NCBI GenBank assembly: GCA_944327625.1
Contig: CALVHL010000003.1
Location: 1 to 64,000 of the forward strand
Source of the DNA: an uncultured Clostridia bacterium
GTDB lineage: Bacteria; Bacillota; Clostridia; Christensenellales; Borkfalkiaceae
Direction: 5' to 3'
Length of the DNA: 64,000 nucleotides
Positions 50,088-58,076 of the stretch are shown here, piece by piece. A model generated the notes under the pieces. It was given only the letters and a program-made list of their open reading frames with translations, was not told the origin of the DNA and searched no databases. Made by a program: the position numbers and the translations under genes. The number at the start of each line of letters is the position of its first letter. Position 1 is the first letter of the stretch.

Positions 50088-52649
50088 ATGAAAATTTCAC
50101 AAATAAGGACAGAAAATTTAACCTGCGGCTGCGTCACCGACGAGGCGCATCCCCGCTTTTCGTTCAGCCTCGAAGCGGACGAAAAGGACGTCGCCTTAAA
50201 GTCGGCGGAAATCTCCGTCGGCGACTGGAAGACGACGGTTGACGGGCAGGTTTTAATTCCCTACGGCGGCGCGCCCCTGAAACCCTTTACCAATTATACG
50301 GTAAAGATCAGCGCGTGCGACAACCGCGGCAACCGCGACGTTGCTGAAAGCTCCTTTGAAACGGGCAGAATGAATACCCCGTGGGAGGGCAAATGGATAA
50401 CCGACGGGGCGTACGTTTTCACCGAAAAGGGCGTATCTCCCGTCCCCATGGTTTTCAGAAAGAGCGTCAAAACTGCAAAAAAGGTCGCCCGCGCCCGTCT
50501 GTACTCGACGGCGATGGGCATTTACGAGGCGACGCTCAACGGCAAAAAGATTGGCAAGGACTATTTCGCGCCCGGCTTCACCTCATATTTCACCAATCTC
50601 CAATATCAGACTTATGATATAACTTCCCTGCTCGCGGCGGGCGAAAACGAGCTTATGTTCGTCGTCGGCGGCGGCTGGGCGGTCGGCTCGTTCGTGTGGA
50701 CGAGAAATAACCGCCACTATGCCGACAGACAGGCTCTGCTTGCTGAACTTCGCATAGAGTACGAGGACGGCACTTCTCAGATAATCGGCACGGACGAGAG
50801 CTGGCAGGTAACCGAGGACGGCGCTTACCGCTTCTCGGACATCTATGACGGCGAAACGTACGACGCGACGGTCGATATGAATACTATTGCATGGCGCAAC
50901 GCGACGCGCGAAACGCTGAGGATAAACCCCAAAATTTCGGCGACCTACGGCTCGCTCGTCTGCGAACACGAAAAGATGACGCCCGTATCCTCGCATAAGC
51001 TTGCCGACGGACAGATCATCTACGACTTCGGTCAGAACTTCGCGGGCGTCATTAAACTCGACATAAAGAAAGCCGTAAAGGGGCAGAAAATTGTCGTAAA
51101 ACACGCGGAAATACTCAAAAAGGACGGCACGCTTTTCACCGAGTTCCTTCGCTCGGCAAAGTGCACGGCCACCTATATATGCAAGGACGGCGCACAGAGC
51201 TATTCGCCCAGGCTGACCTACATGGGCTTCCGCTATGCTTCGGTGACGGGCATAGACGAAAAGGATATAGAGGTCTCTGCAATCGCGCTGTATTCCGATC
51301 TCGAACTCACGGGCAGCTTCTCCTGCTCGGACGAGCGCCTCAACAGGTTGCAGAGCAACATTGTGTGGAGCTCGAAATCCAACTTCATGGATATTCCCAC
51401 CGACTGTCCTCAGAGGGACGAGAGGATGGGCTGGACGGGCGATATCGCGGTATTCGCGCCTACCGCCTGCTATAACTTCGACATGAGCCGTTTCCTCGAA
51501 AAGTGGCTCAAAGACGTAAAGAACGAACAGCGCAAGACGGGCGGCATACCTAATACTGTGCCCGTGCACGGCTACGGCTTCCCGACGACTATGCCCGTAA
51601 TGGCGGTTGCCTTCTGGGGCGACGCCTGCCTGCTCGTGCCGTGGGCGGAATACGAGGCGAGGGGGGATAAGGAACTCCTCAGAAAGATGTATCCCGTAAT
51701 GAAGAAGTATGTCAAGGCTTGCTCGTTCTGGGCAAAACTTTTAAGCTTCGGCAAGCGCAGATATATCTGGAACGTGCCCGCAATGCTTACTTTCGGCGAT
51801 TGGGTTGCGCCCGATCTCCCCAAAATGCAGCAGTGGCAGGCAAGGGGCAAGTGGACGGGTACGGCAAGCCTTAAAAATTCCTGCTCGCTGCTCTCCAAGA
51901 TTGCAGGCATACTCGGCGAAACGCAGGACGAGAAGAAATACGCGACTATGGCGGACAAGGTCGCCGAAGCGTACCGCGACGTATTCACCGACGGCGACGG
52001 CAAGCTCTTAAACGAATTCCAGACGGCTTACGTCCTGCCGCTCTATTTCAATATCTTCAAGGGCGAAGAAAAGAAGAAGGCGGCAAAAAATCTCGTCGAC
52101 ATCGTCGAACGCAATAATTACTGTATAGGCACGGGCTTCCCCGGAACGCCCTACATACTGTTCGCGCTGGCGGACAACGGCGAGGAGGAGACGGCGTATA
52201 AGATGCTCCTCAACGAAAAATGCCCTTCGTGGCTGTACGAAGTCAAGGTCGGCGCAACGACCATCTGGGAGCGCTGGGACGGACTTTCCGAGGACGGCGT
52301 ATGCCATATCGGCGACGACGGCACGGCGGGCGTAATGATAAGTTATAACCACTACGCAAGCGGCGCTGTCGGAAAATTCCTCTATTCGAGGGTGCTCGGC
52401 ATCGAGAGTACCGAGGCGGGTTACAGGCGCTTCAAGGTAAAGCCCGTATTGGGCGGCGGACTGACGAGCGCGGAGGGCTCAACCCTCACGCCTTACGGCA
52501 AGATCTCCTGCAGGTGGCAGAAGTCAGGCAGCGGAGAGTTTGCATTAAGCGTAAGCGTTCCCGTCTCGACCGAATGTGAAGTAGTGCTTCCCGACGGCAC
52601 GGCGCACAGCGTCGGCAGCGGTAATTACAGCTTCACCTGCAAAATCTGA
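50088..52649 (+). CDS. Alpha-L-rhamnosidase (GH78)
   Basis: Releases terminal L-rhamnose from plant or bacterial glycans and flavonoid glycosides. It is 853 aa with no signal peptide, so it probably acts on imported oligosaccharides. Seen: beta-sandwich domains in the first 400 residues (MVFRKSVKTAKKVARARLYST, WAVGSFVWTRNN), then the (alpha/alpha)6 catalytic barrel with the GH78 hallmark DCPQRDERMGWTGD, which holds the general acid glutamate, and later TTIWERWDG. I start at ATG 50088 behind GAGGGGGAAACGT. It is followed by rhaB after a long hairpin, so released rhamnose feeds the operon behind it. Confidence 0.95.
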   Translation: MKISQIRTENLTCGCVTDEAHPRFSFSLEADEKDVALKSAEISVGDWKTTVDGQVLIPYGGAPLKPFTNYTVKISACDNRGNRDVAESSFETGRMNTPWEGKWITDGAYVFTEKGVSPVPMVFRKSVKTAKKVARARLYSTAMGIYEATLNGKKIGKDYFAPGFTSYFTNLQYQTYDITSLLAAGENELMFVVGGGWAVGSFVWTRNNRHYADRQALLAELRIEYEDGTSQIIGTDESWQVTEDGAYRFSDIYDGETYDATVDMNTIAWRNATRETLRINPKISATYGSLVCEHEKMTPVSSHKLADGQIIYDFGQNFAGVIKLDIKKAVKGQKIVVKHAEILKKDGTLFTEFLRSAKCTATYICKDGAQSYSPRLTYMGFRYASVTGIDEKDIEVSAIALYSDLELTGSFSCSDERLNRLQSNIVWSSKSNFMDIPTDCPQRDERMGWTGDIAVFAPTACYNFDMSRFLEKWLKDVKNEQRKTGGIPNTVPVHGYGFPTTMPVMAVAFWGDACLLVPWAEYEARGDKELLRKMYPVMKKYVKACSFWAKLLSFGKRRYIWNVPAMLTFGDWVAPDLPKMQQWQARGKWTGTASLKNSCSLLSKIAGILGETQDEKKYATMADKVAEAYRDVFTDGDGKLLNEFQTAYVLPLYFNIFKGEEKKKAAKNLVDIVERNNYCIGTGFPGTPYILFALADNGEEETAYKMLLNEKCPSWLYEVKVGATTIWERWDGLSEDGVCHIGDDGTAGVMISYNHYASGAVGKFLYSRVLGIESTEAGYRRFKVKPVLGGGLTSAEGSTLTPYGKISCRWQKSGSGEFALSVSVPVSTECEVVLPDGTAHSVGSGNYSFTCKI

Positions 52650-52686
52650 CCATTCACATTCTTCATATTATTTTTCTCCACCCCAA

Positions 52687-52730
52687 GCCCCAGTCTTATC
52701 GCGGCCGCAGGGCTGCGATAAGACTGGGGC
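52687..52730 (+). terminator. 16-bp perfect hairpin between rhamnosidase gene and rhaB
   Basis: GCCCCAGTCTTATCGC (52687-52702) pairs perfectly with its complement (52715-52730) around a 12-base GC-rich loop. Only GCTTAAAAAGG follows, so it lacks a T-tract. It may stabilise or separate the two messages rather than end transcription. Confidence 0.5.
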
Positions 52731-52749
52731 GCTTAAAAAGGACGGCAAA

Positions 52750-54045
52750 ATGAAATATTTTCTTGCGATAGACATAGGCGCGTCTTCGGGCAGACACATC
52801 GTCGGCTGGGAAGAAGGCGGCAAAATAATGACCGACGAGGTCTTCCGCTTCGCGAACGGCGTTCACGAGCACGAGGGACATCTCGTCTGGGATATCGACG
52901 GGCTGCACAAAAGCGTACTCGACGGAGTAAAGGCGGCTTTTTCAAAGTATGCCGACATTCAGAGCATAGCCATAGATACATGGGGTTGCGATTACGTGCT
53001 CATCGCAAAGGACGGCGATATTCGCCCCGTATATTCCTACCGCGACGAGCGCACGGGCGAGGCCATAGACGCCGTGCATAAGCTCATTCCGTTTGAAAAG
53101 CTCTACGACAGGACGGGTATTCAGTTCCAGCCCTTCAACACGATATATCAGCTCTACGACGACCTCATGCGCGGCAGATTGAACGGCGCTACCGACTTTC
53201 TGATGATACCCGAATATTTAGCCTATAAATTGACGGGCGTGAAGATGCACGAATATACAAACGCCACGACTACGGGGCTGGTAAACGCCGATACAAAGCA
53301 GTACGATTTGAAGATATTGGAGGCGCTCGGCTTCGACAAGTCGCTGTTCGCGCCGCTGCACTTTGCGGGCGAGCCCGTCGGCAGGCTTACCTCGGAAGTC
53401 GAGGAATATGTCGGGGGCAACGCAACGGTAGTGCTGTGCGCGACGCACGACACGGGCAGCGCGGTAGAGGGCATACCCATGGAGGGCGAACAGCTGTATA
53501 TCTCCTCGGGCACGTGGTCGCTTTTAGGCGTAAAGACGCCCCGCGCGCTGACCGACGAGGGCAGCCGAAAGGCAAACTATTCCAACGAGGGCGGCGTGGG
53601 CTATAACCGTTATCAGAAGAACATAATGGGAATGTGGGTAGTCAACAACCTCCGAAAGGAGCTCTGCCCCGAAAAGCCTTTCGGCGAGATAATAGCCGAG
53701 GCTCGGGCGAGCGGCTACGAACAGATTGCCGACATAAACGCGCCGCAATTTCTCTCGCCGGAGCGAATGACGGCGGCGTTCGACGCGTCGGTTGCCAACC
53801 CGCCCAAAAGCTGCGGCGACTATTTCAGGTGCGCGTTTTTAAGCCTTGCCGAAAGCTATAAAAGGGCGATAGCCGAACTCGAAGCCAACACGGGCAGGAC
53901 GTATAGTAAACTCTATATCGTCGGCGGCGGCGCAAAGAACGACTACCTCAACGAACTGACGGCGAAGGCAACGGGCAAACAGGTTATTGCTCTCCCCATT
54001 GAAGCTACTGCAATCGGCAATTTAAAGATACAGATGAAAAGATAG
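52750..54045 (+). CDS. rhaB: Rhamnulokinase, C-terminally short
   Basis: Phosphorylates L-rhamnulose at C1. An FGGY-family kinase of 431 aa, where RhaB proteins usually have about 480-490. Seen: the ATP loop AIDIGASSGRHIVG (5-18), DTWGCDYVLI, YRDERTGEAI and the second ATP motif YIVGGGAKNDYLNELTA. The usual xAGPxEATAIGN reads ALPIEATAIGN, and the chain ends just after it with LKIQMKR, so about 50 C-terminal residues are missing. A 14-base palindrome (54047-54060) follows the stop. Function could be reduced; the active-site lobes look intact. AAGGA precedes the ATG. Confidence 0.88.
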   Translation: MKYFLAIDIGASSGRHIVGWEEGGKIMTDEVFRFANGVHEHEGHLVWDIDGLHKSVLDGVKAAFSKYADIQSIAIDTWGCDYVLIAKDGDIRPVYSYRDERTGEAIDAVHKLIPFEKLYDRTGIQFQPFNTIYQLYDDLMRGRLNGATDFLMIPEYLAYKLTGVKMHEYTNATTTGLVNADTKQYDLKILEALGFDKSLFAPLHFAGEPVGRLTSEVEEYVGGNATVVLCATHDTGSAVEGIPMEGEQLYISSGTWSLLGVKTPRALTDEGSRKANYSNEGGVGYNRYQKNIMGMWVVNNLRKELCPEKPFGEIIAEARASGYEQIADINAPQFLSPERMTAAFDASVANPPKSCGDYFRCAFLSLAESYKRAIAELEANTGRTYSKLYIVGGGAKNDYLNELTAKATGKQVIALPIEATAIGNLKIQMKR

Positions 54046-54046
54046 C

Positions 54047-54060
54047 GACAAATATTTGTC
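54047..54060. repeat. Perfect 14-bp palindrome after rhaB
   Basis: GACAAATATTTGTC begins two bases after the rhaB stop. It could be a protein site or a remnant of the event that shortened rhaB. Confidence 0.5.
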
Positions 54061-54118
54061 ACACAACTATTTATCGCTTGGAAATATGGATATTAAATAA
54101 TTATGAGGTAAGGATATT

Positions 54119-55363
54119 ATGAGCGAGATATACAAGCTTGCGAAAGAACAATATGCCGCTTGCGGCATAGATGCCGAGGCGGCGCTTGCAAAGTTAGAGC
54201 GCATCCCCGTGTCGGTGCACTGCTGGCAGGGCGACGACGTAATCGGGTTCGACGGCGGCGGAGCTTTGAGCGGCGGCATACAGACGACGGGCAACTACCC
54301 CGCACGGGCGAGGAACTTTGAGGAGTTGAAGTCGGACATAAGAAAGGCATTTTCGCTTATGCCCGGCACGAAAAGGCTCAACCTTCACGCCAACTATGCA
54401 ATTTTGGACGGCGACAAGGTCGACAGAAACGAATACGCTCCCAAGCACTTCGCGCCGTGGGTTAAATTCGCCAAGGAGCTGGGGCTTGCGGGCATAGACT
54501 TCAACCCCACGATGTTTTCGCATAAAATGGTCAAGGACGGGCTTACGCTCTCCTCGCCCGACGAAAGCGTCAGAAAGTTCTGGGTAGAGCACTGCAAGGC
54601 GAGCATTAAAATATCAGAATACCTCGCCGACGAAATGGGTACGCCCACGCTCATGAATATCTGGATACCCGACGGCTTCAAGGACGTTCCCGCCGACAGA
54701 TTGACGCCGAGGCTTCGCTTGAAGAAATCGCTCGACGAAATACTTGCGACAGGCTACGACAGAAATAAGGTAATAATCGCGGTCGAGAGCAAGGTATTCG
54801 GCATAGGCGTCGAGAGCTACACCGTGGGAAATAACGAGTTCTATCAGAACTACGCGGCAAAGAATAATATCTGCTGCCTCCTCGACAACGGACACTATCA
54901 CCCGTTGGAATACGTCTCGGACAAGATCCCCGCGCTTTTAGCGTTCTACGATAAGGTTGCGCTTCACGTAACGCGCGGAGTGAGGTGGGACAGCGACCAC
55001 GTCGTGCTTTTCGAGGACGAGCTCAAAGAGATCGCCAAGGAAATAGTAAGAAACGACGCGACCGACAAGGTCTTGATAGGTCTCGACTACTTCGACGCAT
55101 CTATAAACAGGCTGTCGGCGTGGGTGACGGGACAGCGGGCAATGCAGAAAGCGCTTTTATATGCGCTGCTCATCGACCACGAGGCGCTTAAAAAGTTGCA
55201 GGACAACGCGGACTTCACCGCGCTTATGGTAAAGCAGGAAGAAGTCAAGACGCTGCCCTTCGGCGCGGTATGGCAGGAATATCTCGACCGTCAGGGGCTC
55301 AAAGAGGACTACCTCACAACCATAAGGGAATATGAAAGGCAAATAATAAAGGAGCGGGTATAA
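54119..55363 (+). CDS. rhaA: L-rhamnose isomerase
   Basis: Converts L-rhamnose to L-rhamnulose with Mn2+. It is 414 aa, the normal length. It opens YKLAKEQYAACGIDAEAAL; CWQGDDVIGFDGG, DFNPTMFSHKMVKDGLTLS, AVESKVFGIGVESYTVGNNEF, CCLLDNGHYHPLEYV and VTRGVRWDSDHVV carry the metal and substrate residues. GAGGTAAGGATATT precedes the ATG. It is directly followed by rhaD with no gap. Confidence 0.96.
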   Translation: MSEIYKLAKEQYAACGIDAEAALAKLERIPVSVHCWQGDDVIGFDGGGALSGGIQTTGNYPARARNFEELKSDIRKAFSLMPGTKRLNLHANYAILDGDKVDRNEYAPKHFAPWVKFAKELGLAGIDFNPTMFSHKMVKDGLTLSSPDESVRKFWVEHCKASIKISEYLADEMGTPTLMNIWIPDGFKDVPADRLTPRLRLKKSLDEILATGYDRNKVIIAVESKVFGIGVESYTVGNNEFYQNYAAKNNICCLLDNGHYHPLEYVSDKIPALLAFYDKVALHVTRGVRWDSDHVVLFEDELKEIAKEIVRNDATDKVLIGLDYFDASINRLSAWVTGQRAMQKALLYALLIDHEALKKLQDNADFTALMVKQEEVKTLPFGAVWQEYLDRQGLKEDYLTTIREYERQIIKERV

Positions 55364-56197
55364 ATGAAAGATATAATGACTGCACCCTTCGTAAGGGAAA
55401 TGTGTGCGACGACGGCAAATATGTATCGCCTCGGCTGGGACGAGAGGAACGGCGGAAATATCAGCTATATGCTTGACGAAAGCGAGGTAAAGGAGTATCT
55501 TGATATAAATAACGTCATAAGAGAAATACCGCTTATGGGCGTGAACGAAGTCGACTTCGACATATCGCCGCTCATCGGTAAATACTTCATAGTGACGGGC
55601 ACGGGCAAGTACTTCAAAAATGTTGAGGGCGATCCCGAAATCAACCTCGGCATAGTGAGAATTGCCAAGGGCGGCAAGAGCATAGAGCTTTTATGGGGCT
55701 ATAAGGACGGCGGCAGACCTACCTCCGAATTCCCCGCGCACATGATGAGCCATATCGCTCGTCTCAAAGTCGATTCCGAAAACAGGGTAATAATCCACTC
55801 TCACCCGACCAACACGCTGGCGATGAACTACGTCCACGAACTCGACGAAAAGAAGTTCACGCATACGCTGTGGGAGATGTGTACGGAGTGCATAGTGGTA
55901 TTCCCCGAGGGCGTTGGCATATTGCCGTGGATGCTGTGCGGCACTTCGGAAATAGGTAAAGCCACCGCCGCAAAGATGGAGGAGTTCCGCCTCGTAGTCT
56001 GGGCAATGCACGGCATATACGGCGCGGGCAAGACGCTGGACGAGACCTTCGGGCTCATCGAGACGGTCGAAAAGGCCGCGCAGATCTATATGCTCATCTG
56101 CAACCGCCCGAGGGTAAACACCATCAAAGACGAGGACATGGTCAAGCTCGTCAAGCTCTTTGGCGTTAAATACAGAAAGGATTTTTTGGATTTGTAA
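55364..56197 (+). CDS. rhaD: Rhamnulose-1-phosphate aldolase
   Basis: A class II zinc aldolase that splits rhamnulose 1-phosphate into dihydroxyacetone phosphate and L-lactaldehyde. It is 277 aa. Seen: GWDERNGGNISYM (phosphate loop), FIVTGTGKYFKN, the zinc histidines in IHSHPTNTLAMNYV and the third in VWAMHGIYGAG. AGGAGCGGGTATAA is the ribosome site, inside the rhaA end. The mgsA ATG follows its stop without a gap. Confidence 0.96.
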   Translation: MKDIMTAPFVREMCATTANMYRLGWDERNGGNISYMLDESEVKEYLDINNVIREIPLMGVNEVDFDISPLIGKYFIVTGTGKYFKNVEGDPEINLGIVRIAKGGKSIELLWGYKDGGRPTSEFPAHMMSHIARLKVDSENRVIIHSHPTNTLAMNYVHELDEKKFTHTLWEMCTECIVVFPEGVGILPWMLCGTSEIGKATAAKMEEFRLVVWAMHGIYGAGKTLDETFGLIETVEKAAQIYMLICNRPRVNTIKDEDMVKLVKLFGVKYRKDFLDL

Positions 56198-56560
56198 ATG
56201 AAAAAGAAAGTAATCGCGCTCATTGCGCACGACGGCAAAAAGGCAGAAATCATAGAATGGGCAAAGAGGAATAAGGAAATTCTCAAAAATTACGACCTCT
56301 GCGGCACGGGTACGACTTCCAAGCGCGTATCCGAGGCGACGGGGCTTAATGTCAGGGGTTATCTTTCCGGACCTCTGGGCGGCGACCAGCAGATAGGCGC
56401 AAAGGTTGCGGAGGGCGAAATTGACGCAATAGTATTCCTCTGCGATCCGCTTACCGCACAGCCGCACGATCCCGACGTCAAGGCGCTTCTACGCATTGCC
56501 GTAGTCTATGACGTACCCATTGCCACAAACGTGTCTACGGCGGATTGCATTATCAAATAA
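56198..56560 (+). CDS. mgsA: Methylglyoxal synthase within the rhamnose operon
   Basis: Converts dihydroxyacetone phosphate to methylglyoxal and phosphate. It is 120 aa. Seen: [11 protein letters not shown] at the start, [17 protein letters not shown] (phosphate loop), [20 protein letters not shown] with the catalytic aspartate, and [12 protein letters not shown]. It starts right after the rhaD stop, and DHAP, its substrate, is a product of RhaD. The nearby FucO and a more distant aldo/keto reductase could reduce the products to 1,2-propanediol, so the operon may dispose of both halves of rhamnose. That is inference. Confidence 0.95.
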   Translation: MKKKVIALIAHDGKKAEIIEWAKRNKEILKNYDLCGTGTTSKRVSEATGLNVRGYLSGPLGGDQQIGAKVAEGEIDAIVFLCDPLTAQPHDPDVKALLRIAVVYDVPIATNVSTADCIIK

Positions 56561-56597
56561 CTGTATATTAAGACACTTATTAGAGAGGTATAAATAA

Positions 56598-57743
56598 ATG
56601 AACAGATTTATTCTCAACGAGACAAGTTACCACGGCGCGGGCGCAATCACAGCCATTGCAGACGAGGTAAAAAAACGCGGTTTTAAGAAGGCATTTGTCT
56701 GCTCCGATCCCGACCTCGTCAAGTTCCACGTCACCGACAAGGTGCTGAAAGTGCTTGAAAATGCGGGTTATGCTTACGAGCTCTACTCCGACATCAAGCC
56801 CAACCCCACGATCGAAAACGTGCAGACGGGCGTCAAGGCGTTCAGAAAGAGCGGCGCCGACTACATAATAGCAATCGGCGGCGGTTCGTCCATGGATACG
56901 GCAAAGGCAATCGGCATAATAATCGCCAACCCCGAGCACGAGGACGTCAGGAGCCTCGAGGGCGCGGTTGACACCAAGAAGCCCAGCGTTCCCATTATCG
57001 CCGTACCCACCACGGCAGGCACGGCGGCAGAGGTCACCATTAACTACGTAATCACCGACGTTGAGAAGAACCGCAAGTTCGTCTGCGTCGATCCCCACGA
57101 TATTCCCGTCGTAGCCGTCATCGATCCCGAAATGATGGCAACCATGCCCAAGGGCTTAACCGCCGCAACGGGTATGGATGCACTTACCCACGCAATCGAA
57201 GGCTACATAACTAAGGGCGCTTGGGAGCTTTCGGATATGTTCCATTTAAAGGCTATTGAAATAATCGCAAAATCTCTGCGCGGCGCGGTTGCAAACACCC
57301 CCGAAGGCAGGGAGGGCATGGCTCTCGGTCAGTACGTCGCAGGTATGGGCTTTTCCAACGTCGGTCTCGGCATAGTTCATTCCATGGCACACCCTCTCGG
57401 CGCGCTGTACGACACCCCTCACGGCGTGGCTAACGCAATAATTCTGCCCACCGTTATGGAATACAACGCCGAAGCAACGGGCGAAAAGTACCGCGAGATT
57501 GCGCGCGCAATGGGCGTCAAGGGCGTTGACGAAATGACGCAGGAGCAGTACAGAAAGGCGGCAATCGACGCCGTAAAACAGCTTTCCCGCGACGTCGGCA
57601 TACCCGCAGATCTCAAAAATATCGTAAAGGCGGAGGATATCGACTTCCTTGCACAGTCGGCTATGGACGACGCTTGCCGTCCCGGCAACCCCAAGGATCC
57701 CACCAAGGAAGACATCATCGCCCTCTATAAATCGCTTCTTTAA
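56598..57743 (+). CDS. fucO: Lactaldehyde reductase, iron-dependent alcohol dehydrogenase
   Basis: Reduces L-lactaldehyde to L-1,2-propanediol with NADH. It is 381 aa, a group III iron-type alcohol dehydrogenase. Seen: the NAD loop GGGSSMDTAKAIG, VPTTAGTAAEVT, TAATGMDALTHAIEGYI and the iron histidines in GIVHSMAHPLGALYDTPHGVANA. A GAGAGGTATAAATAA ribosome site precedes the ATG. It is the last gene of the rhamnose operon, as in fucose and rhamnose pathways of other anaerobes. It is followed by a terminator at about 57784-57827. Confidence 0.95.
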   Translation: MNRFILNETSYHGAGAITAIADEVKKRGFKKAFVCSDPDLVKFHVTDKVLKVLENAGYAYELYSDIKPNPTIENVQTGVKAFRKSGADYIIAIGGGSSMDTAKAIGIIIANPEHEDVRSLEGAVDTKKPSVPIIAVPTTAGTAAEVTINYVITDVEKNRKFVCVDPHDIPVVAVIDPEMMATMPKGLTAATGMDALTHAIEGYITKGAWELSDMFHLKAIEIIAKSLRGAVANTPEGREGMALGQYVAGMGFSNVGLGIVHSMAHPLGALYDTPHGVANAIILPTVMEYNAEATGEKYREIARAMGVKGVDEMTQEQYRKAAIDAVKQLSRDVGIPADLKNIVKAEDIDFLAQSAMDDACRPGNPKDPTKEDIIALYKSLL

Positions 57744-57783
57744 TCAGCTTACAGATAATCTCCTTCAAGAAAACCTCTGAAAG

Positions 57784-57827
57784 CCCGCGCGGGACTGATC
57801 TATTCAGCCCCGCGCGCGGTCTTTTTT
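57784..57827 (+). terminator. Intrinsic terminator of the rhamnose operon
   Basis: CCGCGCGGG pairs with CCCCGCGCG and neighbours around an AT-rich loop; CTTTTTTT follows. Confidence 0.85.
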
Positions 57828-57840
57828 TACGCCTTTTAAT

Positions 57841-57922
57841 CCTTTTGCCGCAGAGCGGAATGAGCATTATTCCGCCCGCCGTCCGCCGCCTTGGCGGCCA
57901 CTCTCGCTGCCTCGGCAAAAGG
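57841..57922. other. Three-way-junction-like palindromic element
   Basis: The outer stem CCTTTTGCCG/CGGCAAAAGG (57841-57850 with 57913-57922) encloses two hairpins: GCGGAA/TTCCGC (57855-57875) and GCCGCC/GGCGGC (57885-57898). All three stems are perfect. It lies in the 333-base gap between fucO and the beta-galactosidase gene and encodes nothing; the rest of that gap holds the fucO terminator and one promoter. Confidence 0.55.
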
Positions 57923-57955
57923 TAAAAAAATGTCCATAAGTCGTAAAGATAGTTC

Positions 57956-57984
57956 TTGTAATTTCGCACATTTTTTGTTAGAAT
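57956..57984 (+). promoter_or_regulatory. Promoter of the beta-galactosidase-gal operon
   Basis: TTGTAA (57956-57961), 17 bases, then TAGAAT (57979-57984), preceded by TTTTGT. No decamer repeats are present, so control differs from the rhamnose operon. Confidence 0.5.
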
Positions 57985-58076
57985 GTTACCGTAAAGTTCA
58001 AAGTCGGCGCGTTTTCGCCCCTGTCGGGGCGGTCAAATCGGCTTTTAAGGCAAAATCGAGATGACGGGGGCAGAGC

